In this document: positions 34,237 through 45,843 of the stretch, one piece after another
How the letters are laid out: the number at the start of each line of letters is the position of its first letter
Numbering within the stretch: position 1 is the first letter of the stretch
Notes under the pieces: generated by a model
The model's database searches: none
Told to the model about the DNA's origin: nothing
The model's input: only the letters and a program-made list of their open reading frames with translations
Position numbers and translations under genes: made by a program
Source of the DNA: Lotus japonicus
Taxonomy: Eukaryota; Streptophyta; Magnoliopsida; Fabales; Fabaceae
Reading direction: 5' to 3'
NCBI RefSeq assembly: GCF_012489685.1
Contig: NC_080044.1
Span: 16,224,369 to 16,288,368, forward strand
DNA length: 64,000 nt

Positions 34237-37021
34237 TGTAGCATGCAGTGCTCATAGCTTCAGCCCAGAATCTGTTGGAGATTTTCCTTGCATGCAGCAT
34301 TACTCTGGTAGATTCTTGAAGAGTCCTATTTTTCCTTTCAACAATCACATTCTGTTGAGGAGTGATGGGAGCTGAGAATTCATGACTTATACCTTCTGAA
34401 TCACAAAAGTCAGAGAATTTAGAGTTCTCAAATTCTCTTCCATGGTCACTTCTGATCCTTACTATGGCACAGTTCTTCTCAGTTTGAAGCTTTAGACATA
34501 ACTTCTTGAATATGTCAAATGTTTCAGATTTCTCTCTCATGAAGTCAATCCAAGTGTACCTGGAAAAATCATCAACACACACATACACATATTTCTTACC
34601 TCCCAAGCTTTCAACTTGCATGGGCCCCATTAGATCCATGTGAAGTAGTTCAAGGACTTTTGTTGTAGTTGGATGTTGGAGCTTTGCATGAGACGCTTTG
34701 GTCAGCTTCCCAATCTTGCATTCCCCACATATTTTACCTTCATCTATTTTTAACTTTGGTAGACCTCGAACAGCCTCTTCAGAGATAACTTTCTGCATAC
34801 TCTTGAGATTGATGTGACCTAGACGTTGGTGCCATAGATTCAATTCATCCACCTTTGATATCAAGCATCTAGACACTTGTGCTTTCTCTTGTAGAACCCA
34901 CATGTAGCAATTGTCTTTAGACCTGACACCTCTCATCACAACCTTATGACTACTAGTAGTAACCATACATTCTGTCTTGCTAAACAACACATTTAGATCT
35001 TGATCACACAATTGACTTATACTGATTAGGTTTGCAGCCACTACCTTGACTAGTAGAACATTATTCAGATCTGGAGATCCAGAGTTTACCAGCTTTCCAA
35101 TGCCTTTGATTTTTCCTTTAGCACCATCTCCAAAGGTAACAGATTTACAGGAGTATTCTTTAAGATTTTCCAGATACTCCTTGTTTCCAGTCATGTGTTT
35201 TGAGCAACCACTATCAAAATACCAGTCTTCACTTGATGAAACTCTGAAAGATGTGTGGGCTATGAGGCAAGAGACTTCACCTTTGGGAATCCAAGCCTTC
35301 TTGGATGATTTGAGGACCTTCTGAATCTGGGGATATCCATATAGCTTGAAGCAGTAAGGCTTAATGTGACCAAACCTACCACAGTAATGACATCTCCAAG
35401 GAGTTGGTGCAGTAAACTTCTGAGTATTTGTATGCTGAGGCACATGTTGTGACATCGGGTTTAACATCCGATAGTTAACTGGATTTTTGAACTCAGAGTT
35501 TTCTTTAGCACTCACAAACTTCTTTGATGCTTTCTGATTTCCCTTATTCTCATACTTGTAACTGAAATCAATGCCTTTCACACTTCTTCCTTGCTTGCTA
35601 GTTTCTTCCAAGATCTCATCTAGCATGTTGGATCCACTGTTCAGCATACGCACTGATTTATATGTAGTTTCAAGTTTTCCTGTCAGAGTGGACACCTTTT
35701 CTTGAAGCTCAGCAATTGTTAGGAGAAGTTTGGCCTTTTCTACAGTTTCAACATCTTTCAGTTTTGTATTCCATTCCTCAAGATCATCCTCTAATTTATC
35801 AATGGTTCCCCTCAGGTTTTCATTTTCAGTCTTGAGTAGTTCTACCTCATCCCCTTGCTCCTTCAACCTCTTGCAATTTTCTTTCCATTTGATGTCCAAC
35901 AGCCTGTAGGTCTCCTCTAGCTCTTCATATGTCATCTCATCCCCACTGGAATCTGAGTCATTAACAGCTCCTAAAAAGGCATTCACTTTGTTGGCAGATA
36001 ATTCTTCCTCATCCTCAATATCCTCATCTGACCATGTAACTACCATGCCTTTCTTCTGTTTCTTCAAATAGGTTGCACACTCAGATCTAATGTGACCATA
36101 CCCCTCACATTCATGACACTGAACACCCTTGCCTTGGCCTGATTTGTCTTCCTCTTTGGCCTTTCGCTGGGAATTGAAGGATTTGGAGTTGTCTGACTTA
36201 ATGTCCTGGACATTAGGCTTATTTCTTCTGTCTATCTTCCTTAGAGCTCTATTGAATTTTCTAGCAAGAAGAGCCAAGGCTTCTGATAAATTCTCACTTT
36301 CACTGTCAGCATCATCTCCTTCAGCAGTGTTGGATACAAAGGCAATACTGTTGGTCTTCTTCTTAGGTTTCTCACCCATTTTCAACTCATACGTCTGCAA
36401 CGAACCAATCAGCTCATCCACTTTCAAACTGCTAATATCTTGAGCTTCTTCAATAGCAGTGACCTTCATTGCAAACTTGCTGGTTACAGACCTCAAGATT
36501 TTCCTCACAAGCTTTTCATCTGACATGGGTTCTCCCAGAGCAAATGAAGCATTTGACAGATCACGAACACGCATGTGATATTCAGAAATTGTCTCATCTT
36601 CTGTCATTGCCAAGTTCTCAAATCGAGTGGTAAGCATCTGGAGTCTAGACATCCTTACCCTGGTTGTGCCTTCATGAGCATTTTTCAAAATCTCCCAAGC
36701 ATCTTTGGCCACAGTGCAAGTATTAATCAATCTAAACATGTTTTTGTCAACAACATTAAAGATTGCATTCATTGCTTTTGAGTTTGCCAGAGAAGCTTCT
36801 TCTTCAGCACTTGTCCACTCATCCTCAGGTTTTTCTTCAGGAATAGATGTGCTTCCCTCAGCTTGAGCTTTGACAGGATGTTTCCAACCTTTGACAACAG
36901 CCTTCCAAGTTTTGTTGTCAATAGACTTGAGAAAAGCTATCATGCGAACCTTCCAGTAATCATAATTGGAGCCATCCAAGATTGGTGGCCTGTTAATCGA
37001 TCCTCCCTCCTTACTGTCCAT
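34232..37021 (-). pseudogene. Copia gag-protease-integrase ORF, truncated by a solo LTR
   Basis: This 929-codon ORF starts at ATG 37021, about 65 bp inside the LTR. The gag domain spans about residues 18-220 (DYWKVRMIAFLKS; LVRKILRSV). One CCHC knuckle is near residue 302 (CHECEGYGHIRSEC) and a second near 545 (CHYCGRFGHIKPYC). A long coiled coil lies between them (about 355-470). The aspartic protease motif is FDSGCSKHMTG near 603. Pre-integrase LWHQRLGHI and CGECKIGK (HHCC) follow at about 730-765, then the integrase catalytic D, D and E (MDLMGP, SDHGREFE, VERKNRT) at about 797-894. The ORF stops at STACYM because the nested LTR begins there. The usual QQNG before the last acidic residue reads QQNV. 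Two knuckles plus a long gag coiled coil are typical of Sireviruses. Confidence 0.92.
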
Positions 37022-37070
37022 GAGATCAAGAAAGTATCTCCCTGGAGCTCACCCAAACAGAACAGGGGTG

Positions 37071-37085
37071 CCTGCTCTGATGCCA
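37071..37085 (-). promoter_or_regulatory. Primer-binding site of the copia element
   Basis: Two bases inside the right LTR, the minus strand reads TGGCATCAGAGCAGG, one mismatch from the initiator-methionine tRNA primer core TGGTATCAGAGC. It fixes the orientation of the element as minus. Confidence 0.75.
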
Positions 37086-37087
37086 AT

Positions 37088-37960
37088 TGTAATTCTAGAT
37101 CCCTTAGAACAGATGTCCTGCACGATGCTGGGACAAACGATTAGAACAATATGATTGAAAACGCACAAACACAGGTTCAAATAAAAAAAGAACAAGACAC
37201 AGCAAGTTGTTAACCCAGTTCGGTGAAACTTCACCTACGTCTGGTTACCTTTCGCCCAAAGAAAAGGAATTCCACTATCTCAAGATCTAGGTGTTACAGA
37301 CACACATGAACACATCAAGTTCATTGTTCTTAACCTAGTCTACCCAGTGGTCTTCTACTTAGAACCACAGCCTAAGTATGAGAGCCCCTCTCACTTTTCC
37401 TCAATCACTGCCTCAGTGATTGGTAACAACAATAACTCAAAGTTTGTTTGACACTCAAACGCAACACAGAACAAGGTCTTACTTTATAGAATCAATGAGC
37501 AAGACTTGTTCACAATCAACAACGACAAAGAACAACTTACACTCTCAAAAACACTCAATCTTCAATATAATTCTCCGTGTCTTCAAGCTTCAGTTCTTTG
37601 TCCTTTTATACTTCAGCAGAGGCGGCACTAGGGTTTCTTGGGCTGAAGAACAAATCTAATCCAACTCATATCAGCACAGAATCTTCCAAGATATGATATG
37701 AGTGATTAACGACTTAAGAATAGAAACAAATCTCCAATCACTGATTTGTTCCAACAATAAACAACCCGCGTATATCTCCCTTTAATAAGTTACTTGAATC
37801 TCAAGTAATAACAAATCACATCCTCTAAACTAATAACAAAGGGACCCACATTGCATGCCAGTAAGGACAAATGTCCTGGCCTTCACACAAGCAGATGTCA
37901 CAACATCGGCTAGGACATCAGGTTGTTTTTAACAAAATGTATGACAACAAAGGAACAACA
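37088..37960 (-). repeat. LTR of the copia element (5' LTR in element sense)
   Basis: 873 bp, matching 22687-23559 with about four substitutions. Its outer edge is 30 bp from the start codon of C2H2 gene C, so the gene's immediate upstream DNA is now LTR. Confidence 0.92.
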
Positions 37961-37990
37961 ACCACAATCACCCAGCCCAGTTTCTTCACC

Positions 37991-38560
37991 ATGGCCAATA
38001 CAAACAACTCTAGTCATGCTTTCTTTGCTGTTTCAATTGATTATTACGATCGAGCTATCAAAAAATATTATACTCATGTTATATTCACTCCTAGGAGAAT
38101 TGTTGACAATAACCAAGCCAAGGTTGGTGTCACTTATGAAGGTGTAAATCGTTCATCTAAACCTACTACGAATCGTACTGAGAAACACATTGTTTCTGGT
38201 CATCAAATCAATGAAGATTATGATGGTAAGATTCGTAGTGGTCCACACATAAAAAATGGACCATATATGTGCCGAAAGTGCAAAAAACAATTTGTGACAT
38301 CTCAGCACTTTGCTTTGCATGCCATTGTGGATCACTACAAGTATGAAAGCAACGACCAGAGGAGGAAGATAATTTTATCAAAATATCAAAGGAGAAAATT
38401 TTCCCTTCAAAAGGTTAGTGGTGGACTCACTGCCGTTCCCATTCCTTTTGAGGGTGCAGGGACATCAAGGGTTTCTAGTGAAGAAGACCCTACTCATGGA
38501 ATGGAAGCTCTTGGTGATGGATTAGCTGGTGAAAAAATCAAATTAGATCCTTCTGCATAA
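37991..38560 (+). CDS. Single C2H2 zinc-finger protein, copy C, separated from its promoter
   Basis: The 189-codon ORF aligns along its whole length with copy A. The start is set at the conserved CACCATGGC. The frame is also open upstream into the LTR, adding 40 possible residues from a Met at 37871. The finger is C-x2-C-x12-H-x4-H around YMCRKCKKQF, with FALHAIVDH replacing FASHARADH, and the basic patch has changed (RRKIILSKYQRRKF). These changes at otherwise conserved places fit relaxed selection. The gene's own TATA box and most of its leader are at 22606-22686, 15.3 kb away beyond the copia element. It can be expressed only if the LTR or a cryptic promoter drives it. Otherwise it is a pseudogene in regulation though not in coding sequence. 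Confidence 0.7.
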   Translation: MANTNNSSHAFFAVSIDYYDRAIKKYYTHVIFTPRRIVDNNQAKVGVTYEGVNRSSKPTTNRTEKHIVSGHQINEDYDGKIRSGPHIKNGPYMCRKCKKQFVTSQHFALHAIVDHYKYESNDQRRKIILSKYQRRKFSLQKVSGGLTAVPIPFEGAGTSRVSSEEDPTHGMEALGDGLAGEKIKLDPSA

Positions 38561-41188
38561 TTTCTCTAATGTATTTGAATAATGTTAGTTTTTAGGGTTT
38601 CATATCCTTGTGTCGTTTGTAGTGTTGGTGTTGTTGTTAGGGTCAGGCAGCCAATGTTAAGGGCTTTAATATTTATGCATTTGTGCTTATGAACTTTTAT
38701 GTATGACCTATAGCCATTAGTATTTTGGTTTTTTTTGCTGCTTGGACTTTCATTTGTTTGACTCAGTGATTAATCTTTCAATTTTCCAGTAATATATCAG
38801 TATTTTTGTTTCTATCATTAAATACTAGATTCGTGTTGATGTGAATTATAGCTTTGTTTTACCTCATAGATAACAACCTTTTAAAGTCAATAACTTTTTT
38901 AAATGAATATTATATTAAGAACTAAACTCAAGTAAAATGACACTTACAAATTAATCAAGTTACATACTGATAGAAATACAATAAAGTACCACAAAATCAC
39001 AATACATTATAGGCTGGCATGTCTTTCAACTAAAATCTGATACTGAATTGGTATAATAGCCTAGGAGTTGGCTTTGACACCTTGACAGGTGGAGAAGATA
39101 TGGTGAGCTTTTTGACATATAAACAGGGTTTACCTTCCAGGACTACTATGAATGGTGGCCTTGTTTCTTGGATACTTGTGTAATCTATCTTAGTCCCTTT
39201 GCACTTGCTCCCTTGTGTAGCAATTGAGTTGTTCTACTACTTTTTCATTTTGTACTCCTATTTTTATTCTGGTTGTGACTACTCATGTGCTCCCTATTAA
39301 TAATTTTTTGTCTTATAAAAAATAGTATAGGCTCGCTTGATTTAAATTACTTAAACGTTAGAAAATTGAAAAGAAAAAAGGAAAGAAAAATAAACTCATC
39401 TACACAAACAATTTTCTCGTCAGAGAGGTCGTCCAAAAAAGGTCAAGAGAGGTCGCAAGCCTCGTCAGGTGCCCTCGGTGACTTGTGAGAGTTCGGTTGC
39501 GGTTGATGGTGGAGGTACCTCCTCGACTGTGATCTTGCCCTCGGTTTGTCCTACTCTGTTAGATTCAGGGAGCGCTCCAAGGAGTCGTTACTGGACGCGT
39601 GCCACGAAGGCGTGGTTGATCGGCAAGCTTGTGGGTTGTACTTTTGATGGTGGGGACGAGGCGGCTATTCGCGGCCTGTCACGGGAGATGGAGGAGTGGT
39701 GGCCGCCTTGAGTGATGTTTATGCTCTTGGTGTTATCTTCTGGTTTAGGTTTTCGGTTTAACTTCTGTTGGTTCTTTCTCTTTTGTTCAGGGAGTTCTCT
39801 TTGTCTATACTTTTTACGGTGGTTAAGTGGTTGTGTTTCTCTGTGGTTGTTTGAGGTTTTTTTTGTTTTTGTTATCCTCAAACACTATTCTCGAGCTTAG
39901 CCTCTTCCTTCCTTAGTATAATTAATATATTTTATTTTTCAAAAAAATAAAAAAAAAATTATCTAGATCTCTAAATAGTTAGAACTCAACTTCAACGTCT
40001 TTTTTGACCTTGATAGAGATGTGTGCTCTAGTATTGCGCTAACTGTGCTATCGTACTGCCTGATGCTAGATTCAAATGGATGGGCTGGACTAAGAGAATA
40101 GGTAACCTTCATTTCAACTTCCATTGATCGAGTGTTAGTTGATTTTTCTTTTGATCCAGGTGGGAAAGTTTACTAAGCCAACCTCTGCTTTTGTCGTTCT
40201 CCCAAGGACAGCTCCTTTGTTCTCAAAGCCCTTATTTTTGAAATAAATTTGGCAAAAATATAACTCTTCTGAAAAATACACTACACTGAGTTTTGAACTC
40301 CATAAGAGTCCAAAAATCGTTGACAGATGGTTTTCACATTAACATCGAGTTCTACTAAAAAACCAAAGGTGACAATGATAATTACAATGAGGGATGACAT
40401 AGAGAAGAAAATGAAAAAGAAAATAAGTGACAATATAAAATAACCACCATGTGCATATTGTCATTGATAGTGCCTTTGCAATAACAAGTCACACATATAC
40501 AAAATACTTCATAAAATTTCAAGTTTCAACCAATTTTCACTAGTTTAAGACCAATGGTAGACTAATAAAGAAATTAAGAAAAATATCATTATGATCAAGA
40601 ATATGTTGGAGATGTTGTTGATATAAAATTGTCCAAAAAATATCATACCAAATACCAGTTTATATAATATTTGAATAAGTTAATGCTCGACACGCATATA
40701 TATAGAAAACAAATTCACATCACTTTGAATTATATGCTTTCTTGCTGCTTCATACTTGTCGTATATAAAAGTTATAACAATTTTATGGTTGACGTATATA
40801 ATTCTCATTCATATTGTATTATTTTTTAATTATATTACTTAAGTTATGATTAAAATATATATTAAGCTTATGTTATTTTTTAAATTAATGAATTATTGGA
40901 TTTTGTATAAAGTTAATTATAAAGTTTTATTTAATTTTGACTTAAATGACAATTTGGGTGGAGTCCCTAATATTAACTATGAAGTCTCATCTAAAAAAAA
41001 TAAAAAAAATCTATGAAGTCGATGAAATCTATTGAAGTGGGTGAGTTCCAATTAATGACATTTGAAAATGTTAAATGGTAAATTAATATGCCAAAGATCG
41101 CATAAGAATTCTTTGAAAGAGTTGTCACTTGAGGTAATTAAAAATTGTGTTAGTATTTCTTGGTTAAGTAGTTTATTCCTATCAACCG
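38561..41188 (+). repeat. Unit C, 3' flank of gene C
   Basis: Collinear with 18324-20470 of unit B, with scattered substitutions and one insertion (39418-39957). No further gene is visible. It ends at TTTATTCCTATCAA, where the 12-kb inverted-repeat element begins. Confidence 0.7.
39418..39957 (+). mobile_element. 5'-truncated LINE-like 3' end
   Basis: Unit B has no counterpart for this GC-richer insert. It opens in mid-frame (RQRGRPKKVKRGRKPRQ) and the frame stays open for about 98 codons to EWWPP and a TGA at 39709. A T/G-rich 3' UTR of about 240 bp follows and ends in an A-rich tail (CAAAAAAATAAAAAAAAA). Flanks read ATTTTCT and ATTATCT, a possible imperfect target duplication. Position of the stop, long UTR and tail suit the 3' end of a plant L1-type LINE. 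I did not find a diagnostic reverse-transcriptase motif because that part is missing. Confidence 0.55.
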
Positions 41189-41478
41189 GGTTCAACCTGA
41201 AAACCGTCCCTGAACTTTAAGCGAGATTTGATTTTCGTCCCTCGCCGGAAAATCTTCCTAGCGCCACCCTCATACTATCTTTTTTGTTTGGAAACCGTCT
41301 TTGCCGTTAAAAACCTCCGGTCGCCGTTGTCAAGTGTCCGGTTTGGTCCTATGTGGGCATGTCACATCATTTCATTAAATGACGTGTTATTTTTTAAAAA
41401 ATAAATAAATAATAAATTTTTTATTTCTAATTTAGCCCCAAAATTTTAACTAATTAAAACTTTAACCCTAAAACTAAC
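41189..41478 (+). repeat. Left terminal inverted repeat
   Basis: About 290 bp, including CACCCTCATACTATC, a TTAAATGACGTG motif and a T/A-rich inner end. The gypsy element inserted at its inner edge. Confidence 0.85.
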
Positions 41479-42534
41479 ATTGTTCCGGTCAAGAACATAG
41501 AATCAAGGCATGGTGCCTAGAATGTGTGGAGTGTGATCGGAAATTTTAAAGAGATGAACTCTTAACTGTTTAGAGAGAGAAAATATAACTGAATTTCAAT
41601 GTTGTTATTGCCAAATGAGCTAAGAGTCCCTTACAATTGGTAACCGTCCCCTATATATAGATTTGGGGTTGGGCCTTCGTGCCTTTAATCTCTCTAAATG
41701 GGCCGATTTGGCCTTGGGGAGAGCGGCCCAAGGTCCAGGCATGTTCCGCGCCTAAGGCTGAGTCTCCTGGGCGAGGGACCCTGTGGTCTCGCCCAGTCCA
41801 CAAGACACCGAGCTCGAAGCATGAGAGCTAAGTGTGTCTTTAATTAGAAGAAACCAAGGCGAGGACTATGAAAGACTAAACAATGATAAGACCTAAAGTT
41901 TTTAACAAAATGAAAAAACAACTGCCAACATGGCTGGGAGAATAAAGTCAAAAATCTTCGTGTTCTAAACTTTTCACTGCACCACCCTTTTCCTAGGCAA
42001 ACTGAATCCACAAGCAGTCCCAGGGCGATGGCACTTGACCTCCTCGCCTTGCCAGTACTGCGCACGTGCTCTAACTCATGACACTTTGACAGATGTAGTG
42101 CGTTCGCCACGCGTTGCGCCCTGAAGTAGTTTTTAAGTCAGCAAATCCCCTGAATCTCGACTGCCACTTTTGAAATGTCTTTTCGATTCCCAGCGAACCC
42201 TGTCAACCCGAACTTCAACCAATAAGCTTCTGTTACGGTACCTTCCATTTAATGCGTTATGTCAAACCCTGACATTTTTTGAATTTAAACCAATCAGCGT
42301 CAACTGTTACAACTTTTCGCCTAACACGCTGCCGTTGCTTTTTCAGGATTAATGCCACCCTTCCCAAATAATCATTCCACCTTTGTCATGATGGACATGA
42401 TTTCCGAACCGACTCTTAATTCCCACTTTAAAACTTTCTTTCTTCTCCACTTTCGCCATTCTTGAACATCCGGCAATAATCCAAAAGTCATCGACTCAAC
42501 ATTCCTTGTGAGCCTTCTCCCTTCATTCTCAGAA

Positions 42535-44913
42535 ATGACTCCCAAGCGTCGTACCCATAGGTCCTCCCGGTCCCGAAGTGCTGCCTCTGCGCCCCCCACT
42601 CCTGCCCCGACGGCTACGCCTCCTGCCGGGGGAACTCCCCTTAACAAAGATGAGAAAGATGCCTTTTGGCGACAAATTTTCATCAATCTTCCCCAGCCCA
42701 CAGTCGAAGAGCCTAAGCATGCGGCCATTTGTCAAACCTCTAAGCTGTCTACTGACGAGTCCATCGCCGAGTCAATTCGTAAAGTCGGAGGGCTCTGCCG
42801 TGAGAAGTCTTTGGAGGATGCCCTCATCATCGGCCCAGGCTTGGACATTCGTCGCCCCTGGAGGTGTCGTGGTCTTGAACAAAAAGGATAAACGGCCACA
42901 TTTCTTCTATGTTTATGAATATTTATACCTTGAGTTAGGAATCAAATTACCCTTTTCCCCGTTCCTCTGCCAAGTCATGAGGGAAATCAACCTGGCCCCT
43001 TTCCAACTCCATCAGAATGCTTGGGCCTTCATCCGTTGCTTCGAGATCCTCTGCGAAGCTATCGGCCTCGAAGCAAAAGCCTCACACTTTTTCTACTTTT
43101 ATGGGGTAGACCCAAAATTCCTGAAGACGGAAACTCCCGGATGGATTTCCTTGTAATCCCGCTCAGGTCGGCAGCGCTTTTACCTTTATAAGAGTAACGT
43201 TAAGAAGGGCCCCGAGCGACGCTATTTCCGTGTGATCGTTCATCCCTCTTACCCTGAAGCCTTCACCCGACGAGATGGATATGTTCGGTTTCCCCTTTAC
43301 TGGACGAAGAGTCCTTGTGAGGTTCCCCCGCCAACTGACTCGTCGCTGAGCAGCGAGGACAAAGCCACCATCGGCCTTTTCGCCGGACTTCCCATCTTTG
43401 AGTGCTCCCAACTGTTGGAGGTTGTCTGCAGCGGCTCCCTCCGCTCAATCTTGGAGGGGTTCAATTTCACCGAAGCCTCACTGCATCGTGCTTTGGCCGC
43501 TGATTCTCCCAAATTTCCTCCCACCTTTAACACCGAGGAAGTGAAACAGAAACACACCGTGGCTAGTTCAGACACCGAAATCGCTTCCCCTCCTGCGAAG
43601 AGAGTCAGGGGGTCTTCCTCCACTACCACCATCCCCTCCGCCGAGGTGGCTAAGGTCGTCCCCTCTCCAAAAGGGCCCGAACCTACGCCGGAGATACTGT
43701 CCAACCTTTACCCTTAAGAGAAATCCAAAAATCCAAAAGGGGTGCCTCTGGTACCGATGCTCCTTCTTCTCAGAAAGAGAGAAAAAATAAGAAAAAGGTG
43801 AAAAGATCCAAGACTGGCGACGCTGCTGCTTTCCCTCAAGCTTTGGGGGGTGAGGAAAACGTTTTTTCGGGCGACGCTAAACCCTCACCCTGCCCTAGAG
43901 GAATTGCTACCGGCGAGCCAAATCTGGAGGGGGTCCCTTCGGCGGTTCTCTTCCCTGATCGCCCGTCTCCTCAAGTCGAGGCGACCCTAGACGAAACCTT
44001 GCTTGCCCGCTCGGTAGACCCACAGGGTGAAGACCTTGCTCCTCGCACCCCGCCATCTCCCTGCCAAGCATCTTTCAAGGCCAATCTCACTTCCACTGGT
44101 GATCAAGCAAGCTCCATTCCAAACAAGCGGACTTCTCCTATTGATTTCGTCCTTTCTGACAATTTCTTTGGGAGCGCGAGAGTGGCTGAGATTCCCGACC
44201 TTGATTAGGCCGCGCAAGAAGCTCTGTTCAACCTTCTACGCGCAGGGTGTCTCTTCGCCCAACTGTCTCAAGGCTCAGCTTCTTCTCTAGAGATGGAGAG
44301 ACTCCAGCAGGAGGTTGAAGACTACCAGGCAGCGGCGCAGGAAGCGCACCGCAAGTATGACGAGATGATGTCCCAAATGGTGGCTCAAACCAACAAGCAA
44401 CCAAACTTATGCATAGAGCTGAACCGCCATGAGGAAGACTTATCAGCTTGTAAAGATAGGATGGAAGATTTGGAGCTGGATTGGTTTGAACTGCGACGGG
44501 AAGTGAACGCAAAGATAGAGTCGATCAACGCCAGCAGGGCCACTTGCATCCTCAAGGATCGGGAAATCGCGTCCCTCCTCTGTGAACTAGGGGAAACGAA
44601 CGAGTCTTTCGCCGACGTGAGGTTGTAGCTCGAGGAAAAGAAACGGGCCCTCGCCGAGAGGGACTCGCAAATCAAGACTTCTCAGGCTAGGTCCGTGGCT
44701 GGCGTTGCTGTTGAAATTTTGGAGGAGCGAGGTCGTGGTTTCTTCCTTGCCAAAGCTCAAGTTCAACATCTCTACAAAGGAATCAACCTTGATGGCATGG
44801 GAGCTTTTAAGAAATTTACTCCTCACGGGCTTGTTGGTCGAGATGATCCCCCAGGCTATTCCGCCGAGCACTTTGCTGAAATTGAAGAAGAAAAGATGAG
44901 GGAGAAAAGTTAA
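42535..44913 (+). pseudogene. Antisense accessory ORF of the Tat-like element (gypsy-type transposon domain)
   Basis: This ORF runs opposite to gag-protease. It starts at ATG 42535 (MTPKRRTHRSSRSRSAASAP), with a basic Ser/Arg and Pro/Thr-rich N-terminus. It shifts from frame 1 to frame 2 near 42830, has a TAA at 43154 inside frame 2, returns to frame 1 near 43720, and has further TAGs at 44206 and 44626. The frame-2 part (FFYVYEYLYLELGIKLPFSP to FEILCEAIGLEAKASHFFY) resembles the putative gypsy-type transposon domain (Pfam PF04195 by memory). The C-terminal third (44293-44913) is a long coiled coil ending EHFAEIEEEKMREKS. Such antisense ORFs are known in Tat elements such as Grande and Retand; function unknown. 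The decay means this copy is dead. Confidence 0.75.
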
Positions 44914-45419
44914 TGAAACACAGTTATATTCGTACTAATTGTATGTACTTTGCTTTCTTGGTAATTGAATTGTATCTTTGTATTCATTTAACTTTTTTCG
45001 TGCATGGTTTTATTCTCGAGTTTTTCGTCGCCGTTTTAGGCTCTGCCTTAAATTCCATCGCTTCGTGTTCTCCGTTCGCCTTTTAGGCTTAGCTTTTCCT
45101 TTTGCTCATTCGTGTAGCGATTTTGAAGGTGTGCCAAAGAAACTAGGATTTTTGCTCAGCTTTTGAACCGAGGCTTTTCTTCGCACCAATATTTCCCATA
45201 AGAGCAGGTGCGGCCTCGACGGTTTTTTCCCGCCAAGGGCTTACACTGCTGGGGGCCCAATGGCCATATGGGTTTACCTAGACTTATGCCTAGTTTATAT
45301 TCTCGCCACATATTTCGGGGAGGTCTCTTATTCCCAGATTTCGGGGAGACTAAGGGGATAAGGGACTTGCCCCATTTTGGGGATAAGTCACTTTCCCGCA
45401 CACATCGCCAACGAGAAAT

Positions 45420-45655
45420 CAGCGTTTCGCACTGGACTTCCCCGGAGCAATCCCCAGACATCAAGGTCGTGTTGGGATTTCCACCTTCGGAGAGTTTTTC
45501 TCACCAGCAAACGTGATATAATGATTGAATTTTTGCTATCTGGGTAGCGTCAATTCGCGCCGGACTTTCCCGGAGCAATCCCCAGACATCAAGGTCGTGT
45601 TTGGATTGCCACCTTCGGAGAATTTTTCTCACCGGGCAAACGGAGTTGAATGATT
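45420..45655 (-). repeat. Tandem repeat, period about 128 bp, in the gypsy 3' region
   Basis: Two adjacent units share CGGAGCAATCCCCAGACATC, AAGGTCGTGTT and ACCTTCGGAGA with a shift of 128 bp. Tandem repeats in the 3' untranslated region are a recorded property of Tat-lineage elements and a proposed source of satellite DNA. Confidence 0.75.
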
Positions 45656-45843
45656 TGAGCTAGGAGTATTTCTGGCGAATATCCTTTTGTATTTGATTTC
45701 TTTGAATTTTTACATCGAGGGATGCCTCATTAAAAAACTCCTGTGTCGGAGAAAAAGAGTGCATCTTTATTTTTTAGTCCTACTTCGTGGCTAACCCCAA
45801 TCGTCATCCTCTTTGTCACGCCCCTGCTTGCCTAGCTCGTCCC

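Larger units (their letters stand above)
22687..37960 (-). mobile_element. Complete Sirevirus-type Ty1/copia element with two nested solo LTRs
   Basis: Two 873-bp LTRs (22687-23559 and 37088-37960), differing at only about four positions by eye, bound the element. It is flanked by perfect ACCAC duplications (22682-22686 and 37961-37965). On the minus strand the order is LTR, primer site, gag-protease-integrase, reverse transcriptase-RNase H, third ORF, purine tract, LTR. Solo LTRs at 24078-26317 and 30156-34236 inflate it; without them it is about 8.9 kb. All ORFs carry stops or breaks, so it is not autonomous now, although the near-identical LTRs mean it inserted recently. It sits in the 5' leader of C2H2 gene C. 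Confidence 0.92.

Noticed and set aside
43297..43704. 135-codon minus-strand ORF
   Set aside because: It lies opposite the better-supported antisense accessory ORF and has no recognisable domain.
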